Positions 26,031 to 34,825 of a stretch of DNA of 64,000 nt are shown here, one piece after another; position 1 is the stretch's first letter; the number at the start of each line of letters is the position of its first letter. The notes under the pieces are model-generated. The model was not told where the DNA came from, ran no database searches, and worked only from the letters and a program-made list of their open reading frames with translations. The position numbers were made by a program, and so were the translations under genes. The stretch covers positions 48,575-112,574 of the forward strand of contig JACKIB010000017.1 in assembly GCA_020638695.1 (NCBI GenBank), read 5' to 3'. The stretch is from Planctomycetota bacterium. Lineage in GTDB: Bacteria; Planctomycetota; UBA1135; UBA2386.

Positions 26031-27826
26031 GCCGGCACCCCGAGGCCGCGCCCATCCAGTCGCTGCGGTGCGGACTGCAGGTCGACCGCTTCCCGGGCGC
26101 GCAGGTGGAGTTCCAGCGCTGCGACCAGGTAGAGCGCGTGGCCGAGCTGCGCGCGTCCGGCGCGATGCAGGTCGAGCATGCGCACCAGCCCGTCGCGGCG
26201 CAAGTGCGGGCGCTGCCGCGTGCGCTCGGCGGACAGCAGGTCCGGTAGCCAATCGTCGTGGCGCAGCCATCGATCGAGCGGCAGCGCGAAGCCACGCTTG
26301 CGCCCGCGCAACACCGCGTCGGGAAGATCGGCGCGGAACGCGTTGCGCAGCGCGCGCTTGCCCAACGCGCGACGCGGATCAGCGTTCGCTTCCGGACTGT
26401 GCACCACCGCGGGATCGAGGAACGGGCAGCGACTCTCGACCCCGGCGGCCATCGCCGCGATGTCGAGCTTGGGCAGCAGGTCGTGGGGCAGATAGAAAGC
26501 GCGGTCGGTGTCCCGGGCCTGCGCGAGCAGGTTCGGCGCCGGATCCAGAGGCAGCGTGCCGATCGCCCACGGCGGTTCGAACACCACCCGGCGAAACTCC
26601 GGCGGCGCGACTTCCAGCAGACTCTCGTACGGCGCCGCACAGCGCGCGGCGCGCCACAACCGGGCCACGCCACTGCGCGACAGCCCACGGCCGCTGCGGT
26701 CCGAGCCGCGCATCCGGCGCAGCCGGCCCAACCAATGCGCGGCGCGGTGGCGGCGGTAGCCGACGAACAACTCGTCGGCCCCCTCCCCACTCAGCAACAC
26801 CCGAATCCCGTCACCCGCCGCCTGCCGCGCTACGGCGTGCACCGCCAACACCGATGGGTCGCCGAGCGGCATGCCGGAGTGGCGCGTCAGCGCAGGCAGC
26901 GCGCGCAGCACCTCGGGCCCGATGTCCACCGACCGCAGCGGGATCCCACAGTGCTCGGCCACCGCCGTCGCACGCCACCGTTCATCGCCATCGTCCCCTT
27001 GCGCGCGCGCTTGATAGGCCGGCAGCGGCGTGCCGGCGCGCACCAGCGCCACCGCGAGGCACGAACTGTCGAGCCCTCCGGACAGACTCAGCGCGCCGGG
27101 CACGCCGACGGTGGCGCAGCGTCGCGCCGCCGCGACCACCCTGGTGGCCAGGTCGCCGTGCCCGGGGTCGCGTGCGCGCGCCGACCACTGCCCATCCAGC
27201 CGACCAGCGGCGTAGCGCCGCGCCCCACTCGGCCAGCCGATCAGCTCGAGCCGGTCATGGCGCGGCTTCGGCGCCAAGGCGAAGCCGAATCGCAACAGGC
27301 GCGCGGTGTCCGCCGTCGACAGCTCGAACTCGATCCCGAGCTGCTGCAGGCTCGCCACCGACGAGGCGAAGGCCACCAACTCGCCCCCCCGGTGCACCAC
27401 GAACAGCGGCTTCTCACCGAACGGGTCGCGCGCGAGCCACAGGCGGTCGGTCGCCGGCTCGAGGATCGCCAGCGCGAAGTGGCCGCTGGTGTCGAGCAGC
27501 GCGTCCTCGCCGCCGCGTGCCAACCGCTGCAGCACCAGCTCCGCATCGTTGCCGGTGCGCAGCGCCCCGGCGGGTAGTCCGCGCCGTTCCTCCTCGGCCG
27601 AGGTGACCGCACCGTTGAATGCGATCAGCCGCGATCGGTCCGCGGACCACAACGGCTGGCCGTGCCGCGGGTCGCTGATCGCCAAGCGGGCCACCCCGAT
27701 CCGCCACGCCCCGGCGACCACCTGCCCCTGGCCGTCCGGGCCACGCCACCCGAGCGCCGCCAGCCCGGCCGCGAACCGCAGCGGGTCGTCGAGAAACGAG
27801 CGCCGAACACCGAGGATGCCACACAT
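26027..27826 (-). CDS. asnB: Asparagine synthase (glutamine-hydrolysing), exopolysaccharide-type
   Basis: A 599-residue AsnB-family protein. ATG 27826 places the catalytic Cys at position 2 (MCGILGV) after methionine removal. The glutaminase domain includes GWRGPDGQGQV and IAFNGAV. The synthetase domain has the PP-loop SLSGGLDSSCLAVAL and a later LLSGEGADELFVGYRRH. The true reaction may be amidation of a sugar acid or other carboxylate instead of free aspartate, since it is linked by a 4-base overlap to a GT4 gene. Family length (~600) is normal. Upstream lies a long non-coding repeat region. Confidence 0.9.
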   Translation of the reverse strand: MCGILGVRRSFLDDPLRFAAGLAALGWRGPDGQGQVVAGAWRIGVARLAISDPRHGQPLWSADRSRLIAFNGAVTSAEEERRGLPAGALRTGNDAELVLQRLARGGEDALLDTSGHFALAILEPATDRLWLARDPFGEKPLFVVHRGGELVAFASSVASLQQLGIEFELSTADTARLLRFGFALAPKPRHDRLELIGWPSGARRYAAGRLDGQWSARARDPGHGDLATRVVAAARRCATVGVPGALSLSGGLDSSCLAVALVRAGTPLPAYQARAQGDDGDERWRATAVAEHCGIPLRSVDIGPEVLRALPALTRHSGMPLGDPSVLAVHAVARQAAGDGIRVLLSGEGADELFVGYRRHRAAHWLGRLRRMRGSDRSGRGLSRSGVARLWRAARCAAPYESLLEVAPPEFRRVVFEPPWAIGTLPLDPAPNLLAQARDTDRAFYLPHDLLPKLDIAAMAAGVESRCPFLDPAVVHSPEANADPRRALGKRALRNAFRADLPDAVLRGRKRGFALPLDRWLRHDDWLPDLLSAERTRQRPHLRRDGLVRMLDLHRAGRAQLGHALYLVAALELHLRAREAVDLQSAPQRLDGRGLGVPA

Positions 27827-27930
27827 GACTTGTGCACGGTGGCGGCACGGCACCGGCGCGCCCGATCATCCGCGAGCCGCTGCCAAACGTCGACACTGCG
27901 CCGCCTCGGACGGCCCGGACCGCCCAGATC

Positions 27931-28002
27931 TTCCAGCTCGGGCTCTTCCGGCTCGGGCTCTTCCGGCTCGGGCTCTTCCGGCTCGGGCTCTTCCGGCTCG
28001 GG
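27931..28002. repeat. 15-bp tandem repeat, 4.8 copies
   Basis: The unit TTCCGGCTCGGGCTC is repeated at 27931, 27946, 27961, 27976 and 27991 (last copy partial); the first copy has one substitution. On the minus strand it would read as Pro-Glu-Glu-Pro-Glu repeats, but it sits beside non-coding repeats and no gene boundary supports translation. Confidence 0.95.
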
Positions 28003-28050
28003 CGCCGCGGAGCGATGGCACCCTTGGCCAGCGCTTTCCACCCGCACTGC

Positions 28051-28235
28051 GCTGCAGGGGTCGCGGATCGTGCCGGTACGCGGAGATTCGTCTCTACCTC
28101 CCATGACACGTGGCAGCTGATTCGCTGGCAGGCAGCGGCCCCGGAACCTCCAGCAAGCAAGCGGCCCAGGCCCCATGGCGGCGCGCAGCGCCGCGCCCAC
28201 CCAAGTCCTCGGGTGCGGCCTTGGCCGCGATGGGC
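28051..28235 (-). repeat. Family-1 dispersed repeat, full copy
   Basis: This is a reverse-complement copy of the unit at 34458-34641 with moderate divergence. It keeps the GCGGCCTTGGCCGC palindrome at its end and the CACCCAAG...CTCGGGTG hairpin. Confidence 0.85.
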
Positions 28236-28371
28236 TGCAGGGGCCGCGGCTCGTGTCGGCACGCGAAGATCCGTCTGTACCCCCGAGGGCACGTGGCAGC
28301 TCCAGCAAGCAATCGGCCCAGGCCTCATGGCGGCGCGCAGCGCCGCGCCCACCCAAGTGCTCGGGTGCGAC
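28234..28371 (-). repeat. Family-1 dispersed repeat, internally deleted copy
   Basis: It abuts the previous copy in the same orientation. About 30 bases around the GCATGCAGCGGCCCCGG segment of the unit are missing between GTGGCAGCT and CCAGCAAGCAA. The remainder matches and ends 4 bases before the stop codon of the gene at 28376. Confidence 0.85.
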
Positions 28372-28375
28372 AGGC

Positions 28376-28879
28376 TCAGCCGAACTCGGGGAGGCGGGTG
28401 TAGAGCAACCCGTGCCAGCCGAGCAACAGCAGGTAACCGGCCAGGATCACCCACAGCCCGATGCGTGCGACGCGGAAGTTCTTCGTGACGGTCAGGAACG
28501 CCAGGCACAGGCCGATCCCCACGGACTTCAGGACGACGAACCACCAGGTGCCGAGGTCGAGCGCAGTCTGCACCACCGGGTTGATCTCCCGTCCGCCGTA
28601 CGACAAGAACAGCACGGTGAAGAACGCGTCGAGGATGTTGAGCGCGGCCACCGCGGTCACCACCAAGAACAGCCCCGGACCGTGGGCGTCGACGAATCCG
28701 TTGAGCGCCTCCCGTCCTCGGCGGTGGTGGCGGCGCCGTCCGCCACCCCACACGGCGTAGCGCGACAGGGCCGGGGTCGGGCGCCGCCGGCGATCCTCAC
28801 CGCGGGTGGCCGGTGCGGGTTCGGCCACGACGGTGGCGGGAAGAGCAGACAGAGCCTCGGCCGAGATTCCCATTCCCAT
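28376..28879 (-). CDS. DUF5658-like small membrane protein
   Basis: A 167-residue protein. A charged N-terminal ~75 residues rich in Arg is followed by three or four membrane helices. The segment LNILDAFFTVLFLSYGGREINPVVQ (residues ~85-110) has the Asp-x-Thr and Glu-x-Asn-Pro pattern typical of DUF5658 proteins. Function is unknown. ATG 28879 is the first of two close methionines (MGMG); an upstream extension lacks support. The following family-1 repeat begins 4 bases after the stop. Confidence 0.72.
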   Translation of the reverse strand: MGMGISAEALSALPATVVAEPAPATRGEDRRRRPTPALSRYAVWGGGRRRHHRRGREALNGFVDAHGPGLFLVVTAVAALNILDAFFTVLFLSYGGREINPVVQTALDLGTWWFVVLKSVGIGLCLAFLTVTKNFRVARIGLWVILAGYLLLLGWHGLLYTRLPEFG

Positions 28880-28938
28880 GCTGCAGCCTACCCCGCCGGC
28901 ACGGGACAGGTCGGCGGATTCCCACCCGCCGCTCGTGC

Positions 28939-29409
28939 TCAGTGGCCGCGCCGGTGCGGCGTGACCGACCGCGGATCGAGCACGATGCGGTACCACCGGC
29001 CATGCAGCTGCGCACGGTAGGCGTCGGGACCGTCGGGCCGCACTGCCTGGATGGCCTCGATGTCGGTCAGGTCACGGACCAGCGCGAACCGGCGGTGCTC
29101 GTCCGGCGTGGCCGGCCTTGGCACCGCGTTCTCGAATGCCTGGGGCTTGCCATCGGCTCCACGCAGCAGGGTCACCGTGCGCCCGCCGAGCTGCACCTGC
29201 ACGGAGAAGTACCCGTTGCCGCGCGAGAAGCTCAGCATGTAGCGGGTGGGCGGCGAGTCGGCTGCCCCGCGCTCGGCGAGCTCGGCCACCGAAACCTCAC
29301 CGGCGAAGCCGGGCAGGCGGTGCAGCTCCGACACCGTGGCCTGTTCTGCACAAGCACCGAGCAGCAGAAGTGCAGCGACCACCCCGGTCGATGTCAGACG
29401 ACGTGCCAT
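28939..29409 (-). CDS. Putative lipoprotein, unknown function
   Basis: A 156-residue protein with a lipoprotein signal: MARRLTSTGVVAALLLLGAC has a basic start, a hydrophobic core and the lipobox LLGAC. The mature part has alternating strands (GYFSVQVQLGGRTVTLLRG, YRAQLHGRWYRIVLDPRSV) and no recognised domain. ATG 29409 is preferred; ATG 29424 is possible. It lies 59 bases upstream of the DUF5658-like gene on the same strand and may be co-transcribed. Confidence 0.65.
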   Translation of the reverse strand: MARRLTSTGVVAALLLLGACAEQATVSELHRLPGFAGEVSVAELAERGAADSPPTRYMLSFSRGNGYFSVQVQLGGRTVTLLRGADGKPQAFENAVPRPATPDEHRRFALVRDLTDIEAIQAVRPDGPDAYRAQLHGRWYRIVLDPRSVTPHRRGH

Positions 29410-29505
29410 ACCGTCGGCCAGCATAGTGTCGAAGCCCCGCGCGACCTTCCCACCGCCCGGAGATCCCGTACACTCGCCTCGGCCTCGCCTCCCCCACCCC
29501 ACGCC

Positions 29506-30756
29506 ATGACCCCAGCCCCTAGCCCCCGGCGGATCTTCCTCCCGGTGCAGTGGTTGATTTCACCGCGCGAGGACCTGATCTGGATCCTCGGCAGCGTGCT
29601 GGTCGCGTACGGGATGTTCTTCGCGGTGTTCAGCCGGGTGTTGAGCGTCGCCACGGTGACCCTGTTGTGGGTGTTCGTGTTCCACGGCCCGCACTTCTGG
29701 GCGACGCTCAGCCGCACCTACGCCGACCGCGAGCAGTTCCGCAAGCGTCGCAGGCTGCTCACCCAGTCGTTGTGGTGGTACGCGGTCGGCCCCGCGATGG
29801 TCGGGCTCGGGCTGCTGGTGCAGTCGGTGACCAGCACCGCCGCCAACCCGGGCGGCAAGAGCGACATCATCCGGCTGTTCTTCTTCCTCGCCGCGGTGTG
29901 GGCCTTCCATCACGTCGCCAAGCAGCACTTCGGGTTCCTGGCCCTGTATCGCGCCAAGCACCGCGAGTTCCACAAGGCGGACTTCCTGTTCCACAAGTAC
30001 TACCTGCTGGTGTCGTTGTGGATGCCGGCGCTGATCCTGCTGACCAACCACGTGGTGTGGGTGCAGGACATCCCCGGGGTGCTCGGCTACTACACTTCGT
30101 ACGGTGCCGACGGGTTGGCGACCATCCAGTCGACGCAGAAGGTGTTCCGGGTCGGGTGCACGTGGATCTTCTGGCTGGCCCAGGCAGCGTTCGCCGGCGC
30201 GATGATCCTGCGGTTGATCCGCGGCAAGGGCTTGAACCTGCCGATCCTGCTGTTGCTCGCCAGCTGCGTGCCGCTGTCGTGGATCGTGATCATGCACAGC
30301 CTCGAGTCGGACATCCCCAACGCGCAGTTCGTGCTGGTCCCGATCCTGACCACCTACCACAACATCCAGTACCACGGCCTGGTGTGGCACTACAACCGCC
30401 AGAAGTACCGGTGCGCGACCTACGACACCGAGACCAAACAGCGCCTCGGCTGGGCGGTGCCGCTGAACCACAATCTGCTGGTCTACGCGGCATTCGGCGT
30501 GCTCTACACGGCGCTCACGATCGGTTTCGAACACTACGGCCTGGCGCTGGTGAAGGACCGGCAGGGCATCGGACTGGTGCTGTCCGCGTTCTTCTGGGGA
30601 TTCGCGTTCCACCACTACTACCTGGATTCCAAGATCTGGAAGGCCAGTGAAGACGCCGAGCTGCGCCAGCTGCTCGGCTTCCCCGGCCCGAAGAAGCTCG
30701 CGCCGACTCGCACGCCGATCGGCGAGCCAGCAGCGATCGCCAGCGAAGTGAACTGA
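29506..30756 (+). CDS. Histidine-rich polytopic membrane protein, unknown function
   Basis: A 416-residue protein with about eight or nine membrane helices. Conserved-looking histidine pairs are spread along it: H60/H63 (FHGPHFW), H135/H136/H141 (FHHVAKQHF), H152/H156/H163, H285/H290/H295 (YHNIQYHGLVWHY), H322, and H369/H370 (FHHYYLDSKIW). The arrangement recalls membrane di-metal oxygenases or desaturases, although their canonical HxxHH boxes are not exact. Similar hypothetical proteins occur in other environmental bacteria. ATG 29506 is chosen because the long upstream open frame covers the divergent lipoprotein gene. No operon partner is evident. Confidence 0.78.
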   Translation: MTPAPSPRRIFLPVQWLISPREDLIWILGSVLVAYGMFFAVFSRVLSVATVTLLWVFVFHGPHFWATLSRTYADREQFRKRRRLLTQSLWWYAVGPAMVGLGLLVQSVTSTAANPGGKSDIIRLFFFLAAVWAFHHVAKQHFGFLALYRAKHREFHKADFLFHKYYLLVSLWMPALILLTNHVVWVQDIPGVLGYYTSYGADGLATIQSTQKVFRVGCTWIFWLAQAAFAGAMILRLIRGKGLNLPILLLLASCVPLSWIVIMHSLESDIPNAQFVLVPILTTYHNIQYHGLVWHYNRQKYRCATYDTETKQRLGWAVPLNHNLLVYAAFGVLYTALTIGFEHYGLALVKDRQGIGLVLSAFFWGFAFHHYYLDSKIWKASEDAELRQLLGFPGPKKLAPTRTPIGEPAAIASEVN

Positions 30757-30794
30757 CCGAGAGGACGGCGCGCGGCATTGGGTAGAGTCCGGGC

Positions 30795-31943
30795 GTGTTC
30801 CCCGAGCTCAAACTGCGGGTCAGGGTGCGCGGCCGCCACCCGCAGTTCTTCCGCAAGATGATCCACAAGCCCGCCAGCCCGTTGCCGGCGGGTGGCCCGG
30901 TGTTCGTGCGCGACCGCGACGGCAAGCCGGTCGGGGTAGGCTTCTACAATCCGCGTTCGGAGTTGGCGCTGCGGATGCTGAGCCGCGAGCCGATCGAAGG
31001 CGTCGACGCCTGCCTGAGCGCACGTGTCGCCGACGCCTGCGCGCTGCGGGACCTTCGACTGCGCCTTCCCGACAGCACTGACGGCTACCGGCTGATTCAC
31101 GCCGAAGGCGACCGGATTCCCGGGCTCATCCTCGATCGGCTGGGCCGCGCGATCGTCGCCCAGGTGCACGCCCGTTGCATCACGCCGTACCTCGAGGAAA
31201 TCGGCGAACAACTGCTCGAGCGGTATCCGGGCAGCCAGCTGCTGTTGACCGTCGACGCCGAGGCAGCGATGCGCGAGGGGATCGACAAGCCACCGCGTCA
31301 GAACGCCGATCCGGTGGCGGTGACCGAGCACGGCATCCGCTTCACGGTCCATCCGGGCAGCGGCCACAAGACCGGCTTCTTCGCCGACCAGCGCGAGAAC
31401 CGCCAGCGGGTGCGGCGCCTGGCTGCGGGTCGCGACGTGCTCGACCTGTTCTGCAACTCGGGTGGCTTCGCGCTCGCCGCCCAGGCGGGCGGTGCCCGCC
31501 GGGTGCGTGCGGTCGACCTCGACGAGTCGATGGTCGAGCAGGCGAGCGCCAATGCAGAGGCCAACCGGATGCGCATCGCATTCGAGCACGCCGACGCATT
31601 CGACGTCCTCAAGCGCTGTCGCGTCGGCACCCACGACCTGATCGTGCTCGACCCACCGAAGTGGGCCCGCGGCAAGGACGAGGTCGACGGGGCGCTGACT
31701 CGGTACCACGACCTGAACCGGCTGGCGTTCGAGAAGCTGCCACCCGGGGGTCTGCTGGTGACGTGCTCCTGCTCGGGTGCGCTCGGCGAACACCGCTTCC
31801 TGGCGATGCTCGCCGACGCCGCCGCAGCAGCGCGGCGCGACGCGCGGGTGTTGTTCTCCGGCGGCGCGGGTCCGGACCATCCGGTTGCGCTGGAATGTCC
31901 GGAGACCCGTTACCTCAAGGTTGTGATCCTCGAGGTGTGCTGA
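30795..31943 (+). CDS. Class I SAM-dependent RNA methyltransferase (RlmI-like)
   Basis: A 382-residue protein of the RlmI/RlmK-like family, which methylates cytosine in 23S rRNA. An N-terminal PUA-like domain (residues ~1-75) is followed by a short linking domain and the methyltransferase fold. The fold shows HPGSGHKTGFFADQREN, the SAM loop VLDLFCNSGGFALAA, and motif IV LIVLDPPKWARGK. A cysteine in VTCSCSG may be catalytic. The start is GTG 30795. The position modified in this organism cannot be inferred. It follows the His-rich membrane gene by 38 bases. Confidence 0.88.
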   Translation: MFPELKLRVRVRGRHPQFFRKMIHKPASPLPAGGPVFVRDRDGKPVGVGFYNPRSELALRMLSREPIEGVDACLSARVADACALRDLRLRLPDSTDGYRLIHAEGDRIPGLILDRLGRAIVAQVHARCITPYLEEIGEQLLERYPGSQLLLTVDAEAAMREGIDKPPRQNADPVAVTEHGIRFTVHPGSGHKTGFFADQRENRQRVRRLAAGRDVLDLFCNSGGFALAAQAGGARRVRAVDLDESMVEQASANAEANRMRIAFEHADAFDVLKRCRVGTHDLIVLDPPKWARGKDEVDGALTRYHDLNRLAFEKLPPGGLLVTCSCSGALGEHRFLAMLADAAAAARRDARVLFSGGAGPDHPVALECPETRYLKVVILEVC

Positions 31944-31989
31944 CCTCGGCGCCCATGTGCGACGCCGACGTCAACGCAGGGGTGACGAA

Positions 31990-33018
31990 TCAGTAGCCGG
32001 CGTTGCAGGACAGGCCGTTGGTCAGATGCAGCGTCGACGTAGTGCCGACCGCACCCTGCACGCCGAACTGCGTGTTCAGCAGCGAGACGCTGTACGGGAT
32101 CGGCAGCGCCAGCGTGCCGGTGGTGCCACTGAACGCAAACGCTCCGACATTCAGCAGCGGCGCGGTGGTGATGTAGATGTTGCAGTTCAGGAACGGCGAC
32201 GGGGTGGCGGCGACCAGGCCGAGGTACAGGAACCCGACCGCGCCGGTGCCGGCATTCGACACCGTCGTGGTGAAGGCCTTACCGATCTGCGGGTTGGTCG
32301 CGGCCAGGTCCGGACCGCCGATCGAGCCGGCGCCGGTCAAGCAGGACATACCGACCACGCTGGCGGTCGACGGCGCGCACACCAGGGTGTTGATGGCGCC
32401 CGGGGTCCGCGGCGCGTTGGTGTTGGCGGTGTTGTCGAAGTCGAGGAAACCACCGCACCAGGTCGCGTCCGCCGCGCGGTAGATGCCGGCGGGGAAGAAC
32501 GTGCCGTCCGGTCCGACCTTGGTGGCACCGTCGTACACCTTGTCGGTGGCGCCGCCGCCGACCATGGCGACGATGTCGACGATGGTCGCGAGCGTCGGGA
32601 TCGTGGTCTTGAGGTCCCCGTCCGGATCCAGGTTGGAGTTGACGGCCCCGATGATCGCCGTCTGGTTGGTGGTCTTGACCAGGTAGAAGGTCTCCGTGCC
32701 GTTCTCGATCGCGTTCGACGCACCGAGCTTGAAGTCGACGTTGGTCACCGTGTCGTCGCCGAGCACGAAGTAACCATCGTTGGGCATGGTGAGGCCGGTG
32801 AGGTCCCACGCGCGGTCGAGGGTGCCGGCACCGGTGCCCTCACCTTCGACGACCAGCACCATGTAGCCGTCGAGCTTCATGTTGGGCGTGCCCTTGAGCT
32901 CGATGAACTCGTCGGTGTCGGTACCGGCGTGGCTGGCGTAGATCTCGTTGATCTGGATGGTCTGGGCCGACGCCAGGGAAGCGAGGGCCAGACTTGCGAA
33001 CAGGGAGGTGAGCTTCAT
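31990..33018 (-). CDS. Exported lamin-tail-domain-like surface protein
   Basis: A 342-residue protein starting MKLTSLFASLALASLASAQ, a clear signal peptide. Residues ~20-210 resemble a lamin-tail (LTD) beta sandwich: IQINEIYASHAGTDTDEFIE and GYFVLGDDTVTNVDFK. The C-terminal ~120 residues (from SCLTGAGSIGGPDLAA to LSCNAGY) form the Ser/Thr/Gly-rich beta domain that ends many large planctomycete exported proteins. It probably sits on the cell surface or is secreted. ATG 33018 is chosen by the signal peptide. The gene converges with the RlmI-like gene. Confidence 0.8.
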   Translation of the reverse strand: MKLTSLFASLALASLASAQTIQINEIYASHAGTDTDEFIELKGTPNMKLDGYMVLVVEGEGTGAGTLDRAWDLTGLTMPNDGYFVLGDDTVTNVDFKLGASNAIENGTETFYLVKTTNQTAIIGAVNSNLDPDGDLKTTIPTLATIVDIVAMVGGGATDKVYDGATKVGPDGTFFPAGIYRAADATWCGGFLDFDNTANTNAPRTPGAINTLVCAPSTASVVGMSCLTGAGSIGGPDLAATNPQIGKAFTTTVSNAGTGAVGFLYLGLVAATPSPFLNCNIYITTAPLLNVGAFAFSGTTGTLALPIPYSVSLLNTQFGVQGAVGTTSTLHLTNGLSCNAGY

Positions 33019-33225
33019 GACTTGATCAGGGTAGACGGGATTGGGGACGCGGGATCTGTTTCGTTGGCCCCCGCGGCGAGGCCGCGGCACCCGGATCGGG
33101 TTTGGGCGGGAGCGTGCGGTACGCCGTCCCCCGGGCACCACACAGTCACGGCGAGCATGCCAGGGAGCCCCCCCGGTGTCCCGTGTGGATGCCGTGAATC
33201 TGTCCGATCCACGGCGTCCCGCCAG

Positions 33226-33269
33226 CCCGGACTCTCATGACCGAGCTCTGCGATCGCGCACGGTCCGGG
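33226..33269. repeat. Family-2 repeat, short hairpin form
   Basis: It begins CCCGGACTCTCATGACCGAG, includes GCGATCGCGCA, and closes with GTCCGGG, so CCCGGAC and GTCCGGG can pair across a loop of 30 bases. It resembles a family-2 element that has lost its centre. It lies between the two exported-protein genes, within an otherwise featureless 298-base spacer. Confidence 0.65.
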
Positions 33270-33316
33270 CCAGGGGTCGAACGGACCGTGGCGGTGGCCG
33301 GATTGCCGGTCCGGCG

Positions 33317-34222
33317 CTACTGGTAGAACGCGAAGCTGGTCACTTGGCCGATCGTGACCGCACTCGGGGCTTCGATCGACTGCCAGTGCAGCAACAACCC
33401 CGCGAGGTTCGGATCGTTCGGCACCGGCGCGGGGAAGGTGAACTTGCCACTGCCATCGAAGCTCTGGATGAACAGCTGCACATTGACCCCGTCGAGCCAC
33501 CACGCACCACCGAAACCGGGGATCTGCACGCCACTCGCCAGCTTCTTGAGCGCCAGGTAGAGCGCGAACTGGGCGTTCGCCGTGCCTTCGATGTCGATGT
33601 TCACGGTCGTCCCGATCGCCCGCTCGCCGCGCGGGCAGATGATCGGCCGGAGCGGCGACTGCACCAGCACGACGTTGTCGACGAACGCGGTGGGCGTGCG
33701 CACGCTCGAGTAGTACTTGCGGCTGAACTCGATCTTGAGCGGCTTCTGGCCGGTGGTCGTCGCCGTGAACGTGAAGCACATCCGGTTGCGCTCGTCATCG
33801 TTGGCTGTGTACGACCCGAAGTCGAACAACCCGACCGACACGCCGTCGGCGAACACCTCGACCTTGCCCGCATCCGCGTTCCCGGAGGTCGGGCTCTGGA
33901 TGTTCTGCACCTGCACGTCGGCCATGAACAGGTACTCGACGCTCTGCACCAGCAGCACGTTCTGCTCGATCGCGTTGCCCGGGTAGTAGCCGTTCGGCAG
34001 TTTGGTCTGCGTGGAGTTGCCCCCGTGCTCGCAGTTGAAGGTGTAGCTGCTGCCCGCGCCATCGCAGTCGTGCTGCGAGACACGCGAGCCGAGCACCTGT
34101 CCGGACTCGGTCCATGGGGCCAAGGAACCGGTTTCGAAGTCACCGTTGGTCACCAGGTTCTGGGCAGGGATGGAAAGCGCCAACGCCGCGACCGCGGCCG
34201 AGAAGAGAATGGGGGTGTGCAT
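33317..34222 (-). CDS. Exported carbohydrate-binding-like (DUF642/CBM-type) protein
   Basis: A 301-residue exported protein. The signal peptide MHTPILFSAAVAALALSIPAQ is followed by NLVTNGDFETGSLAPWTESG, the classic opening of galactose-binding-like beta-sandwich domains. Beta strands continue to ~180 (KVEVFADGVSVGLFDFG, PTAFVDNVVLVQSP). A C-terminal planctomycete-type domain with FPAPVPNDPNLAGLLLHWQS finishes it. It probably binds polysaccharide at the surface. ATG 34222 is selected by the signal peptide; the upstream frame runs through dispersed repeats. Neighbouring exported protein 31990-33018 is on the same strand. Confidence 0.8.
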   Translation of the reverse strand: MHTPILFSAAVAALALSIPAQNLVTNGDFETGSLAPWTESGQVLGSRVSQHDCDGAGSSYTFNCEHGGNSTQTKLPNGYYPGNAIEQNVLLVQSVEYLFMADVQVQNIQSPTSGNADAGKVEVFADGVSVGLFDFGSYTANDDERNRMCFTFTATTTGQKPLKIEFSRKYYSSVRTPTAFVDNVVLVQSPLRPIICPRGERAIGTTVNIDIEGTANAQFALYLALKKLASGVQIPGFGGAWWLDGVNVQLFIQSFDGSGKFTFPAPVPNDPNLAGLLLHWQSIEAPSAVTIGQVTSFAFYQ

Positions 34223-34824
34223 GGATTCGAGGGCGAAAGGTGTGGGCACCGGCGGCGGAGCACGCCATCGGCGCCAGGGAGACCCGAGTGTAGCCTGCAC
34301 GCGGCCCGGAGTGCGATGCGAGGGAGGCAAACTCGAAGGCCCCCGGGGCCGACGCACACTGCGACCCCCTGGCATGGGGCCTGGCGCACTCTGCTGGCCA
34401 GCGGAGTTCCCCACGCGGCGCGAGCCCCGCACGCATGCGGGGTTCGCGGGCCGACTACCTATCGCGGCCAAGGCCGCACCCAAGGACTTGGGTGGGCGCG
34501 GCGCGGCGCGCCGCCATGAGGCCTGGGCCGCTTGCTTGCTGGAGCTTCCGGGGCCGCTGCATGCCAGCGAAACAGCTGCCACGTGTCCTCGGAGGTGCAG
34601 ACGAATCTTCACGTGCCGGCACGATCCGCGACCCTGGAAGCCTATCGCGGCCAAGGCCGCACCCAAGGACTTGGGTGGGCGCGGCGCGGCGCGCCGCCAT
34701 GAGGCCTGGGCCGCTTGCTTGCTGGAGCTTCCGGGGCCGCTGCATGCCAGCGAAACAGCTGCCACGTGTCCTCGGAGGTGCAGACGAATCTTCACGTGCC
34801 GGCACGATCCGCGACCCCGGAAGC
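34223..34824. other. Repeat-bearing intergenic region
   Basis: About 600 bases without a gene. Positions 34458-34825 are two head-to-tail copies of the 184-bp family-1 unit. The rest, 34223-34457, holds nothing recognisable beyond the presumed promoter of the exported protein gene. Confidence 0.8.
34458..34641 (+). repeat. Family-1 dispersed repeat, tandem copy 1
   Basis: The 184-bp unit begins CCTATCGCGGCCAAGGCCGC. It contains the palindrome GCGGCCAAGGCCGC (34464-34477), the near-adjacent perfect hairpin CACCCAAG-GA-CTTGGGTG (34477-34494), and the palindrome GTGCCGGCAC (34613-34622). It is followed directly by copy 2, from which it differs at one base. Confidence 0.97.
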
Positions 34825-34825
34825 T
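34642..34825 (+). repeat. Family-1 dispersed repeat, tandem copy 2
   Basis: Head-to-tail duplicate of 34458-34641 with one substitution near the end (GACCCC for GACCCT). Its final base coincides with the last base of the stop codon of the GT39 gene on the opposite strand, so the gene ends where the repeat ends. Confidence 0.97.

Larger units (their letters stand above)
27827..28375. other. Repeat-rich intergenic region
   Basis: About 549 bases with no credible gene. It contains a 15-bp tandem array (27931-28002) and two inverted-orientation copies of the 184-bp family-1 unit (28051-28371). Open frames across it translate the repeats and are judged spurious. Confidence 0.8.

Noticed and set aside
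27625..28356. Open frame on the minus strand with a Pro-Glu repeat
   Set aside because: It runs through the asnB start, a 15-bp tandem array and two family-1 repeats; the repeats occur elsewhere in other frames.
27931..28371. CRISPR-like array
   Set aside because: The short units are contiguous tandem repeats without spacers, and the longer units are dispersed elements; no cas genes are present.
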